A DNA stretch of 64,000 nt from Firmicutes bacterium CAG:194 (lineage in GTDB: Bacteria; Bacillota; Clostridia; Lachnospirales; Lachnospiraceae). The stretch is taken from NCBI GenBank assembly GCA_000432915.1, contig HF995235.1, forward strand, positions 74,235-138,234, in the 5' to 3' direction. The notes under the pieces were generated by a model. That model saw only the letters and a program-made list of their open reading frames with translations. It had not been told where the DNA came from and ran no database searches. The position numbers were made by a program, and so were the translations under genes. Positions 6,180 through 14,736 of the stretch are shown one piece after another (the first letter of the stretch is position 1; every line of letters starts with the position of its first letter).

Positions 6180-8429
6180 CTACAGCTTCCAGATATCGCG
6201 GTTATATTCAGCGATTGTTCTGTCAGATGAGAAGAAACCTGCTTTTGCCGTATTGATGAGCATCTTCTTTGCCCATGCCATGCGGTCTTCATAGTCTGCA
6301 AGCATCTGCTCTTTCTTTGCAATATAATCTTTAATATCCAGAAGTGTCATGAACCAGTCTTTATTGCAAAGCTCTTTGTATAAACGTCCCAGATTTTCAG
6401 GATCACCGATCTGAACCAGTTCCTTGCTGACAATAAAATCAACAAGCTCTGCGATCTGCGGGTCTGCATAGTAGTCCTGCGGATGATAGCCTGCTGTATC
6501 GTACAGACGGATCACTTCTTCGCTGGACTTACCGAAAATGTAAATATTGTCTTCTCCAACCAGGTCATGGATCTCCACATTTGCACCATCCATCGTGCCA
6601 AGTGTCACAGCACCGTTTAACATAAACTTCATATTGCCTGTTCCGCTCGCTTCCTTACTTGCCAGAGAAATCTGCTCAGAAATATCGCAGGCAGGGATCA
6701 GATGCTCCGCTTTTGTCACATTGTAATTTTCTACCATGACAACCTTCAGGTATGGACTTACCTCCGGATCATTATCGATCAGCTCCTGCAGGCAGAGGAT
6801 CAGATGAATAATATCCTTTGCAAGAATATAAGCCGGTGCTGCCTTTGCTCCAAAGATCATGGTAACAGGTGTCTTCGGCTTCTTGCCTGCCTTGATCTCC
6901 TTATATTTATGAATAATATAAAGCGCATTCATCTGCTGTCTCTTGTACTCATGCAGTCTCTTGATCTGGATGTCAAATACAGAATCTGCTGCAATATCAA
7001 TATTCTGTGTTTCTTTCAGATAATTCTTCAGATCTGCCTTCTTTCCGTCCTTGATCTCAATAAAACGGGAAAGCACTTTCTCATCATTCTGGAATTCCAG
7101 CAGCTTTTCAAGCTCTGCAGCATTCTTCTTCCATCCGTCTCCGATCAATTCCGTAATATATGCTGCAAGCTCAGGATTACAGTGCAGCAGCCAGCGACGG
7201 AATGTAATACCATTTGTCTTATTATTGAATTTTTCCGGATAAATATCATAAAACGGCTTCAGTTCGGACTTCTTTAAAATCTCTGTATGCAGTGCAGCAA
7301 CACCGTTTACGGAGAAGCCGTAATGCATATCCATATGTGCCATATGGACTCTGTTTTCTTTGTCAATGATCGCTACCCGCTCATCCGGATATTTGGCTTT
7401 TGCCATTTCATCCAGCTTGCGGATGATCGGCATCAGCTGCGGTACAACCTCTTCCAGATAAGAAACCGGCCATTTTTCCAGTGCTTCTGCAAGGATCGTA
7501 TGATTTGTATATGCACATGTTTTTGCCACAATCTGTGCAGCCTCTTCAAAAGCAACTCCTCTTTCCTGCATCAGACGGATCAGTTCCGGAATGACCATGG
7601 AAGGATGTGTATCGTTGATCTGGATCACCACATGATCACTTAAGGATCTGATATCATAGCCCTTGTCCGCAAGCTCTTTCAGGATCAGCTGTGCACCGCT
7701 GCTTACCATAAAATACTGCTGATAAATACGCAGAAGCTGTCCTGCCTTGTCACTGTCGTCAGGATATAAGAAAAGTGTCAGATTCTTTTTCACATCATTC
7801 TTATCAAAAGAAATGCCATCTTTGACAAGTGATTCGTCTACTGTATCAATATCAAACAGATGCAGCTTGTTGACACCACTGTCATATCCGGGTACATCTA
7901 TGTCATATAATGTGGATTCCACAGTAAAGTCCTTAAACTGTACAGGAAAATGTAATTCTGTCTTTGTAAGCCAGCTTTCCTTTTCGATCCACGGATTTTT
8001 TTCTTCCCGCTGTTTGTGATCCACAAATTTCTGCCGGAACAATCCATAATGATAATTCAGTCCGATGCCTTCTCCGTTCAGACCGAGTGTAGCAATAGAA
8101 TCGATAAAGCAGGCTGCCAGTCTGCCAAGTCCGCCGTTTCCAAGCGATGGTTCCGGCTCGATCTCCTCAATCTGGGCAAGTGACTTGCCGTTTTTGGCAA
8201 GCAGCTCTTTTACCTCTTCATAAACGCCAAGATTGATCAGATTATTGGATAACAGTTTTCCGATCAGAAATTCTGCGGAAATATAATATACCTTTCTGTC
8301 TCCTTCATTTGGCTTCTTCTCGCTGCAAAGCTCTTTTGTCAGTCCGAGCAGTGCGTAATACAGTGCCTTATCATCCGCCCCGGCGATCGTTGTACCCAGA
8401 CGTTTTTCTATATTTGTCTTTAAATCCAT
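6180..8429 (-). CDS. glgP: Glycogen/maltodextrin phosphorylase (GT35)
   Basis: A 749-residue enzyme that cleaves alpha-1,4-glucans with phosphate to give glucose-1-phosphate, using pyridoxal phosphate. The glucan-phosphorylase signature EASGTGNMKFMLNG is present, with the PLP lysine at about residue 601. Also visible are PSLGNGGLGRLA (about 93-104), INDTHPSMVIPELIRLM and IKRLHEYKRQQMNALY. The protein is shorter than the 790-850 residues of E. coli or animal enzymes, which is usual for the Lachnospiraceae form. GAGGAGG precedes the ATG. It is the last gene of the locus, 71 bases after malQ, and completes the MalQ/GlgP route of maltodextrin breakdown in the cytoplasm. Confidence 0.96.
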   Translation of the reverse strand: MDLKTNIEKRLGTTIAGADDKALYYALLGLTKELCSEKKPNEGDRKVYYISAEFLIGKLLSNNLINLGVYEEVKELLAKNGKSLAQIEEIEPEPSLGNGGLGRLAACFIDSIATLGLNGEGIGLNYHYGLFRQKFVDHKQREEKNPWIEKESWLTKTELHFPVQFKDFTVESTLYDIDVPGYDSGVNKLHLFDIDTVDESLVKDGISFDKNDVKKNLTLFLYPDDSDKAGQLLRIYQQYFMVSSGAQLILKELADKGYDIRSLSDHVVIQINDTHPSMVIPELIRLMQERGVAFEEAAQIVAKTCAYTNHTILAEALEKWPVSYLEEVVPQLMPIIRKLDEMAKAKYPDERVAIIDKENRVHMAHMDMHYGFSVNGVAALHTEILKKSELKPFYDIYPEKFNNKTNGITFRRWLLHCNPELAAYITELIGDGWKKNAAELEKLLEFQNDEKVLSRFIEIKDGKKADLKNYLKETQNIDIAADSVFDIQIKRLHEYKRQQMNALYIIHKYKEIKAGKKPKTPVTMIFGAKAAPAYILAKDIIHLILCLQELIDNDPEVSPYLKVVMVENYNVTKAEHLIPACDISEQISLASKEASGTGNMKFMLNGAVTLGTMDGANVEIHDLVGEDNIYIFGKSSEEVIRLYDTAGYHPQDYYADPQIAELVDFIVSKELVQIGDPENLGRLYKELCNKDWFMTLLDIKDYIAKKEQMLADYEDRMAWAKKMLINTAKAGFFSSDRTIAEYNRDIWKL

Positions 8430-8500
8430 GCGTGCCTCCTCGTTTTCTTTTTTGCAGATTACCTCTGCAGTGTTATTCTTTCCCTGTTATTTCTGCTGTG

Positions 8501-10054
8501 TTATCTTTCTTTCGTATCTGTTGTTACTTCTGTTTCTTTCTCTTCTTCTGCTTCCTTCTGTACCTTGGGCAGACGTGCACAAATCTCCGTCATTCGTCTG
8601 ATTTTCCGGATCTTTGCCGCATCAAATGTCTTTTTCGGCAGTCTGTATACCCAGTTACCACCAAGTGTTGATGGTGTATTGATCCGCGCTTCCTTGCCAA
8701 GCCCCAGATAATCCTGCACCGGAATGATACACGTATCTGCCACACTGCGCATGGCAAGTGCGATATAATCCCAGTAGATCTCTTTTTTCGGTGTGTATGC
8801 ATTATGCAGATAGTCAACTGCCAGCTTTTTATCCTCAGGGGACAGTTCATCATACCAGCCCATTACAGTATTGTTATCATGCGTGCCCGTATATACCACA
8901 CAGTTTCTTTCGTAATTGTGCGGCAGATAGTCACTTTCTTCCCTGGAGTCAAAAGCAAATTGCAGCACCTTCATGCCCGGATAGCCACTTTCCTTCAGCA
9001 TCCTTCTCACGCTGTCTGTCAGAAAGCCGAGATCTTCTGCAATGATCGGCAGATCGCCAAACTGCTCTCTGACCGCACCAAACAGATCCATTCCCGGACC
9101 CTGCTGCCATTTTCCGTTTCTTGCTGTTTTCTCTCCGTAAGGAATTGCATAATATTCATCAAAGCCCCGGAAATGATCGATTCTGACGATATCATACAGC
9201 GCAAAGCAATGTGCGATCCGCCGCATCCACCATGCATACCCGGTCTTCTTATGATACTCCCAGTCATAGAGCGGATTTCCCCAAAGCTGTCCGTCTGCCG
9301 AAAAACCGTCCGGCGGGCAGCCTGCCACTGCAACCGGCAGATTGTCCTCATCCAGCTGGAACTGCTTTGTATCACTCCATGTATCTGCACTGTCAAATGC
9401 CACATAGATCGGAATATCTCCGATGATCTGTATACCCTGCTCATTCGCATACTTCTTCAGGGCATCCCACTGTCTGAAAAACTCATACTGTACAAATTCA
9501 TAAAAACCAATATCGGTTTTATATTTCTGTCCGGCTTCTTCCAGTGCTTCCGGTCTTCGGTTCCGGATGCCTTCTTCCCACTCGCTCCAGCTTTTGCCAT
9601 GGTTGGCATCCTTCAAAGCCATAAAAAGTGCATAATCCGGCAGCCAGCTTTCATTCTTTTTCACAAAGCTGTGATAGTCATCCGTTTCCGTAATACCATT
9701 TGTCACAGCCCGCTGGTATGCCATATGCAGGATCCGGTATCTTGTATGAAACATTTTTTCATAATCTATGGTGTTTCCTGTTCCGAAATCTGCTCCTTCA
9801 CATTCCAGTCTTCCCAAAAGGCCATCCTTGACCAGTGTCTCCAGATCAATAAAATATGGATTTCCGGCAAAAGTGGAGAACGACTGGTACGGCGAATCCC
9901 CGTAACCGGTCGGTCCGAGCGGCAGAATCTGCCACAGGGACTGCCCGCATTTTTTTAAGGTATCCACAAATTCATATGCTTCTTTTGAAAAACAACCGAT
10001 CCCATAATTGGAAGGCAGGGCTGATATCGGTAAAAGCATTCCGCTAAGTCTCAT
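8501..10054 (-). CDS. malQ: 4-alpha-glucanotransferase (amylomaltase, GH77)
   Basis: A 517-residue GH77 enzyme that transfers maltooligosaccharide segments, releasing glucose and making longer chains for GlgP. Hallmarks are SALPSNYGIGCFS, LPLGPTGYGDSPYQSF near the N-terminus, DIPIYVAFDSADTW, the nucleophile region DIVRIDHFRGFDEYYAIP, PIIAEDLG (acid/base) and YTGTHDNNTVMGWY. I start at the ATG at 10054, eight bases after AAAGGA; an in-frame TTG six codons earlier overlaps that site. A charged, repetitive tail (KEAEEEKETEVTTDTKER) follows the conserved domain. It lies 26 bases after the malG-like permease gene. Confidence 0.96.
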   Translation of the reverse strand: MRLSGMLLPISALPSNYGIGCFSKEAYEFVDTLKKCGQSLWQILPLGPTGYGDSPYQSFSTFAGNPYFIDLETLVKDGLLGRLECEGADFGTGNTIDYEKMFHTRYRILHMAYQRAVTNGITETDDYHSFVKKNESWLPDYALFMALKDANHGKSWSEWEEGIRNRRPEALEEAGQKYKTDIGFYEFVQYEFFRQWDALKKYANEQGIQIIGDIPIYVAFDSADTWSDTKQFQLDEDNLPVAVAGCPPDGFSADGQLWGNPLYDWEYHKKTGYAWWMRRIAHCFALYDIVRIDHFRGFDEYYAIPYGEKTARNGKWQQGPGMDLFGAVREQFGDLPIIAEDLGFLTDSVRRMLKESGYPGMKVLQFAFDSREESDYLPHNYERNCVVYTGTHDNNTVMGWYDELSPEDKKLAVDYLHNAYTPKKEIYWDYIALAMRSVADTCIIPVQDYLGLGKEARINTPSTLGGNWVYRLPKKTFDAAKIRKIRRMTEICARLPKVQKEAEEEKETEVTTDTKER

Positions 10055-10080
10055 ATCGTTATCCTTTCCCAAAAGAGCGC

Positions 10081-10923
10081 TTAGCCTTTGACTGCACCGT
10101 CAGCTACGCCCTTGATAATATATTTCTGTCCGAACAGGTATACAATGATGATCGGAATGACGGTCAGCATGATACTTGCCATCATCGGTCCCATTTCTAC
10201 CTTTCCGTAGCTGCCTCTGAAATACTGGATCAGCATCGGAATAGTTTTGTATTTCTTAATATCCAGTACAAGTGTCGGCAGAAGGTAATCGTTCCATACC
10301 CACATAGCTTCCAGAACACCTACTGAAATCATGGTTGGTTTTAAAATCGGTACAACCACCATGAAGAATGTCTGAAGTGGATTGCAGCCGTCGATCATGG
10401 CAGCTTCCTCGATCTCGATCGGAATGGATTTTACAAAGCCGCAGAACATAAATACCGCAAGTCCCGCACCAAATCCGAGGTAGATCACCCAGATGTTGAA
10501 CGGTGTGTTCAGTTTCAGCTTATCTGCCGTCTGGGACAGCGTAAACATAACCATCTGGAACGGTACGACCATGGAAAGGACACACATATAATAGATGATT
10601 TTTGAAAAAACGCCGTTCAGTCTTGTGATACACCACGCACACATGGAGCAGCAGAGCAGAATAGCTGCCACAGAAGTGACTGTGATCAGTGTACTGTAGC
10701 CAAGACTCTTTAAAAATCCCTGGGATGTCAGGGAACTTACATAGTTTGAAATACCTGCAAAGGTATCTGCTGTCGGCAGTGTAAATGCTGTACTTGTGCT
10801 GATCGCTGTTTCTTTCTTTAAAGAGTTAAACAGGATCATCACGATCGGGTATATCCAGAGAAGGGATGCCACTGTTAATACTGTGATCCAGATAATATTT
10901 GATACTTTTCTTTTCTGTTTCAT
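10081..10923 (-). CDS. Carbohydrate ABC transporter permease, MalG-like
   Basis: A 280-residue inner-membrane permease with six predicted helices. The EAA loop that docks the ATPase reads IEEAAMIDGCNPLQTFFMVV-VPILKP (about residues 171-196), the MalG/GanQ type. Its ATG overlaps the upstream permease stop by one base (TAATG), so the two half-channels are made together. With the lipoprotein at 11836-13227 it forms a maltodextrin-type importer. No ATPase gene is present nearby, so a shared MsmX/MsmK-like ATPase encoded elsewhere must energise it. Confidence 0.93.
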   Translation of the reverse strand: MKQKRKVSNIIWITVLTVASLLWIYPIVMILFNSLKKETAISTSTAFTLPTADTFAGISNYVSSLTSQGFLKSLGYSTLITVTSVAAILLCCSMCAWCITRLNGVFSKIIYYMCVLSMVVPFQMVMFTLSQTADKLKLNTPFNIWVIYLGFGAGLAVFMFCGFVKSIPIEIEEAAMIDGCNPLQTFFMVVVPILKPTMISVGVLEAMWVWNDYLLPTLVLDIKKYKTIPMLIQYFRGSYGKVEMGPMMASIMLTVIPIIIVYLFGQKYIIKGVADGAVKG

Positions 10924-11774
10924 TACTGCTGCACCTCCTTAGATTTGGTAAGCTTCAGCTGAAGCATGGAAATCGCAATGACTAAAATACAGAACATAAC
11001 AGCTTTTGCCTGACCGTAGCCCTTGAAGAGCGCGCCTGCACGTGCGTAGAAGGTCTGGTAAATGTTCAGGGCAAGCATTTCTGTGGAATGGTTCGGATCA
11101 CCACCTGTGAGGGCTAAGTTCTGATCAAACAGCTTGAAGGAGTTTGTCAGTGTCAGGAATACACAGATCGTTACGGATGACATAACCATCGGTAACTTGA
11201 TCTTCCATAATACATCCCATGTATTTGCTCCATCGATCTCAGCTGCTTCCACAAGATCTGACGGTACATTCTGCAGACCTGCAATGTAGATGATCATCAT
11301 ATATCCGATCTGCTGCCAGCACATCAGAATGATAAGTCCCCAGTAACCGGCTGATGAATTCAGTGCCAGAAGCGGTTTGCTTGCAAGTGACAAAATACAG
11401 TTGATGAGGATCTGCCAGATATAACCAAGTACGATACCACCGATCAGGTTCGGCATAAAAAATACGGTACGGAAAATATTGGTTCCTCTCAGTTCCTTTG
11501 TCAGCAGAAGTGCCAGACCAAAGGCGATCACATTAATGAGTATAATGGATACGACCGCAAATAAAATTGTAAATTTAAAAGAGCTTAAAAATGAAGCATC
11601 CTTCAGGATGACATTATAATTTGCAACTCCAACCCACTTCGCATTATCAACCGTTGTAAATTTACAAAAGGAAAGATATAACCCCTGTGCAAACGGAACA
11701 ATGAATCCGATGATAAATGCAAGCAGTGTCGGCAGCACAAAAATGGGCGAATAACGTTTCAACGCTTTATGCAT
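10923..11774 (-). CDS. Carbohydrate ABC transporter permease, MalF-like
   Basis: A 283-residue permease with about six helices. The EAA loop is VEAAEIDGANTWDVLWKIKL (about residues 177-196) followed by PMVMSSV. It has the short N-terminus of Gram-positive MalF/GanP homologues, without the large E. coli MalF P2 loop. The ATG at 11774 is preceded by GGAGGTAGGTACT; an in-frame GTG at 11789 lies inside that site. A terminator-like hairpin sits between this gene and the binding-protein gene upstream, which probably lowers permease expression relative to the lipoprotein. Confidence 0.93.
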   Translation of the reverse strand: MHKALKRYSPIFVLPTLLAFIIGFIVPFAQGLYLSFCKFTTVDNAKWVGVANYNVILKDASFLSSFKFTILFAVVSIILINVIAFGLALLLTKELRGTNIFRTVFFMPNLIGGIVLGYIWQILINCILSLASKPLLALNSSAGYWGLIILMCWQQIGYMMIIYIAGLQNVPSDLVEAAEIDGANTWDVLWKIKLPMVMSSVTICVFLTLTNSFKLFDQNLALTGGDPNHSTEMLALNIYQTFYARAGALFKGYGQAKAVMFCILVIAISMLQLKLTKSKEVQQ

Positions 11775-11786
11775 AGTACCTACCTC

Positions 11787-11823
11787 CAAAAAAGGGGCAG
11801 GCAGCTTATCCTGCCTGCCCTTT
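11787..11823 (-). terminator. Internal attenuator between binding-protein and permease genes
   Basis: GGGCAGGCAG (11795-11804) and CTGCCTGCCC (11811-11820) form a perfect 10-bp stem with a 6-base loop, followed in the minus sense by CTTTTTTT. The T-tract ends right before the permease ribosome site. Such partial terminators, also seen in other sugar ABC operons, let the abundant binding protein be made in excess. Confidence 0.85.
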
Positions 11824-11835
11824 ATTCACAATCTC

Positions 11836-13227
11836 TTATTCCTGAGAAGTTAATTCGTATTCAGTCTTCCATCCGTCTACGAATGCAGATCTGACTGCTT
11901 CCCAGTTGTCATCTGTCTGATCAGCTGCATAAGCTGTAAGAGCCTGACCTACGCCGTTTTTCCACTCTTCTGATGGCATTGTAGAGAAGTTCCATGAAAC
12001 AGGAGTCTTTCCTTCTGCTGTCATTTCCTTATCCTGCTGTACGAACAGGTTCCGAGATTCAACAGCGTTCTTGAAAGGAATTACAAATCCCATATCTTCG
12101 CCCATAGCCTTTGTTCCTTCGTCAGAAGTTACACACCAGTTCATGAAATCAAGTGTTGCCTGAATATCTGCTTCATCAGCTTCCTTGTTTACACACCAGT
12201 AGTTTTCTGTACCTGTGCAGAGACCCTGGTTTGCTTCATCGCCTACACCGATGTAGATCGGGATCATAGCCAGATCATCATCTGTAAATGTGCCGTCTGC
12301 TGTCAGGTTTCCGTATTCCCAGGAACCATTCTGGAAGAATACTGCCTGGCCTGCAAGGAATTCGTTTCTGGAATCATCACCGGTCTTTGCTGCAAGTTCT
12401 GCAGGATCGCATGTACTGTTGTTGATGTACAGATTCCAGATATCACGATAGTTGTCAAGGTACGTGCCTTTGATTTCTTTTGTAGTTCCGATTCCGTCTG
12501 CCTGATACTCGAAGTAGATTGGAAGGTTTGCAAGGTGTGTCTTAAATCTCCAGTCAGAAGATCCGTCCATACCTGCTGATGTAAATGCAGCAAATCCAAG
12601 TTCGTCCTTACGTGCTGTGATATCTTCTGCAACCTTCTTTAAATCTGCGAAAGATTTAATATCATCAATTGTATATCCTGCTTTTTCCAGTAATGTTTTG
12701 TTTGTGATCAGTCCGTAAGACTCGATAACGTATGCGATACCTGCTACAGCATCTCCATCCTTCAGTGCGAAATCTTCGTTTGTCAGCTCACCGTAGATTG
12801 CTGAATCTTTTAAATCATAGCAATAATCTTTCCAGTTTGCAAGACCTACAGGACCGTTTACCTGGAACATAGTAGGAGCACCGCTCTTACCCATTTCACT
12901 CATCAGAGTTGTTTCATATTCGCCGGATGCTGCTGTAACAACTGTTACATCTACGCCTGTCTCTTCCGTATATTTTGCAGCCAGCTCCTGCCACTGTGGA
13001 TCCTGTTCCGGTTTGAAGTTCAGGTAGTAAACAGAACCGCCTTCTGCGTTTGCTGTTTTGTCATCTGCGGAAGCATCTGTTGCTTCTGCATCTGTTGCTT
13101 CTGCATCTGTTGCTGCATTTGTGTCTGCATCTGCAGCTCCTTCATTGCTGCTGCCGCAACCTGTCAGCATGGATGCTGTCATGGTCACTGCAAGTCCGAG
13201 TGCCAGTAATTTTTTTACATTTTTCAT
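11836..13227 (-). CDS. Extracellular solute-binding lipoprotein, family 1 (maltodextrin-type)
   Basis: A 463-residue lipoprotein. The signal peptide ends in the lipobox LTGC, with the lipidated Cys at residue 24. A flexible acidic linker with a TDAEATDAEATDA repeat follows (residues about 34-60), then a family 1 sugar-binding fold (VYYLNFKPEQDPQWQELAAK, TMFQVNGPVGLANW, GQAVFFQNGSWEYGNL). It delivers ligand to the two permeases downstream. Linked malQ, glgP and a GH13 amylase suggest maltooligosaccharides as ligand. A separate promoter probably drives it, since 198 bases separate it from the upstream gene. Confidence 0.93.
   Translation of the reverse strand: MKNVKKLLALGLAVTMTASMLTGCGSSNEGAADADTNAATDAEATDAEATDASADDKTANAEGGSVYYLNFKPEQDPQWQELAAKYTEETGVDVTVVTAASGEYETTLMSEMGKSGAPTMFQVNGPVGLANWKDYCYDLKDSAIYGELTNEDFALKDGDAVAGIAYVIESYGLITNKTLLEKAGYTIDDIKSFADLKKVAEDITARKDELGFAAFTSAGMDGSSDWRFKTHLANLPIYFEYQADGIGTTKEIKGTYLDNYRDIWNLYINNSTCDPAELAAKTGDDSRNEFLAGQAVFFQNGSWEYGNLTADGTFTDDDLAMIPIYIGVGDEANQGLCTGTENYWCVNKEADEADIQATLDFMNWCVTSDEGTKAMGEDMGFVIPFKNAVESRNLFVQQDKEMTAEGKTPVSWNFSTMPSEEWKNGVGQALTAYAADQTDDNWEAVRSAFVDGWKTEYELTSQE
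13073..13117. repeat. 15-bp tandem repeat in the lipoprotein linker
   Basis: GCATCTGTTGCTTCT occurs twice perfectly, followed by a third copy with three end changes. On the coding (minus) strand it encodes the repeated EATDA linker between the lipid anchor and the binding domain. Such repeats can change number by slippage without breaking the frame. Confidence 0.8.
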
Positions 13228-13283
13228 AAGCTCATCTCTCCTTTTCTTATCCTTCAGAACTCTGTGTTCTTGTTGATGAACTT

Positions 13284-13292
13284 ATCTTAGCA
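13284..13292 (-). promoter_or_regulatory. Extended -10 element upstream of the binding-protein gene
   Basis: TGCTAAGAT in the minus sense (-10 TAAGAT at 13284-13289) lies about 60 bases before the start of the lipoprotein gene. There is no good -35 box, which fits a promoter that needs an activator. The region upstream to 13425 is AT-rich with no gene and is where YesN would be expected to bind. Confidence 0.4.
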
Positions 13293-13425
13293 GAGAAACT
13301 CGGGGGAGTATTAGCAATTTAAAAACGTAAACTATCAAAAATCATACATGCCTGTCTATTCTTTTTTATACTTCTTTTTTCTACTTCTTTTTTTATGCTT
13401 CTTTTCTCCTATTTCATACCGTTTT

Positions 13426-14724
13426 CTATTCTTCCTTCTTCGATTCCGTTATACTCTCCGTGAGCATTCTGACAAAATCTGCCTGGGTGATCTTTTTCTG
13501 TGCCAGCGCCGGAAGCGCCTCTCCCAACGTGCTCTCCTGCAATACAGAATTCCATTTTACCTGATAATTCGGTACGATCTGCGGCTGACCGCAGTACGCC
13601 CGGATATAATCCTGCAAAAGACGTGATGTGTTCTGATCCTGCGAAAACAGATCTTCCTTCAGCTTCTTGTTTTTCTTCGTACGGAATTTCAAAAATTCGA
13701 CCGCGCCCTGCTTCACCTCATCACTGTAGCTGTCTACTACCGCCCAGCCGAAGGTTTCCGGAGAAGAAATCAGCTTATTACCCGGGAACGGTGAAAATCT
13801 GACTTTTTCCCTGAATTCCTCCGGGAGCTGGTCGATCATCCAGTAGCCGTTTGCCAGCATGGCAGATTTTCCGGCAATAAAATTATTGTATGCCACATCA
13901 AAATCCGCATTCATGGCATCCTTTGTCGTATATTTATAAAGCTTTTGCAGTGTATCTGCCATATGATAGATGCAATCCTTCTGATAGCTGCCCGGATACA
14001 GCTCATTCATAAACGCCGCACCTTCCTCACTGTCTGCCATTTCAGCGGTTGCCAGCAGCATGGCGGACCAGCCGGTTCCTTCCGTGTGCAGCCCAAGCGG
14101 TGTGATCGCCCTTGCCTGCAGCTTCTCGCAGCAATCCCAGAATTCCTCCCACGTCTGCGGAAATTCCTCGATTCCTGCCTGCTCAAACAGCTCTTCGTTC
14201 CAGAAAATACCAGAACAGGAAAATGCCGCCGTACTGACCGGCCCCAAATAAACGCTTCCATCTTCCTCACTGCAGCTATCAAGCACAACCGGCTCTATCA
14301 TCTGTTTCCATTCCTGATCCGCCTCTATATAAGGTGCCAGATCCACGATCCTGTGATCTTCGACCAGCAGGCGGTAATAAGAAGGCAGTATACGCAGATC
14401 CGTAATGACCGCCGGCAGCTTATCCGTCACATTCAGTCGTTTCAGATTCTGTCTGTAATCACTCTCCGTTTCCATGATCCATTCCACTGCGATATGGTAT
14501 TTTCCTTTATAGGTAATATTAAAAGCATCCACCAGCTCCTGCTCACTTTTCTTTCCGCTGGTAGGACTGACTGTCAATATCATGGGAATCTCAACAGCTT
14601 CCTCTTCGTTATACGTCTTCTGTATCTGTTTTTTCCCACATCCGCCAAGCAAAACAGCAGTCAGACATAAGCTCATTAAGATGTACACGCTGCGCCGTAC
14701 TTTTAATTTTCTTTTCCCGTTCAT
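13426..14724 (-). CDS. Second extracellular solute-binding lipoprotein, linked to the two-component genes
   Basis: A 432-residue lipoprotein with lipobox LGGC (Cys at residue 29). It has the family 1 binding-protein layout (ILTVSPTSGKKSEQELVDAF, KLPAVITDLRILPSYY, AMLANGYWMIDQLPEEF), but is clearly diverged from the 11836-13227 lipoprotein. It starts 12 bases after the YesM-type kinase gene and has no permeases of its own directly behind it. I infer that it either presents sugar to the kinase as a sensor accessory or feeds the downstream importer as an alternative receptor. Both are inference; the fold and anchoring are clear. Confidence 0.85.
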   Translation of the reverse strand: MNGKRKLKVRRSVYILMSLCLTAVLLGGCGKKQIQKTYNEEEAVEIPMILTVSPTSGKKSEQELVDAFNITYKGKYHIAVEWIMETESDYRQNLKRLNVTDKLPAVITDLRILPSYYRLLVEDHRIVDLAPYIEADQEWKQMIEPVVLDSCSEEDGSVYLGPVSTAAFSCSGIFWNEELFEQAGIEEFPQTWEEFWDCCEKLQARAITPLGLHTEGTGWSAMLLATAEMADSEEGAAFMNELYPGSYQKDCIYHMADTLQKLYKYTTKDAMNADFDVAYNNFIAGKSAMLANGYWMIDQLPEEFREKVRFSPFPGNKLISSPETFGWAVVDSYSDEVKQGAVEFLKFRTKKNKKLKEDLFSQDQNTSRLLQDYIRAYCGQPQIVPNYQVKWNSVLQESTLGEALPALAQKKITQADFVRMLTESITESKKEE

Positions 14725-14736
14725 ATGTCTGTCACC

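Noticed and set aside
8430..8500. Terminator between malQ and glgP
   Set aside because: TGCAGA/TCTGCA gives only a 6-bp stem and in the transcription sense is followed by A and not T, so glgP is probably read through.
8804..9958. A 384-codon plus-strand open frame
   Set aside because: It is antisense to malQ and has no recognisable domain or start signal.
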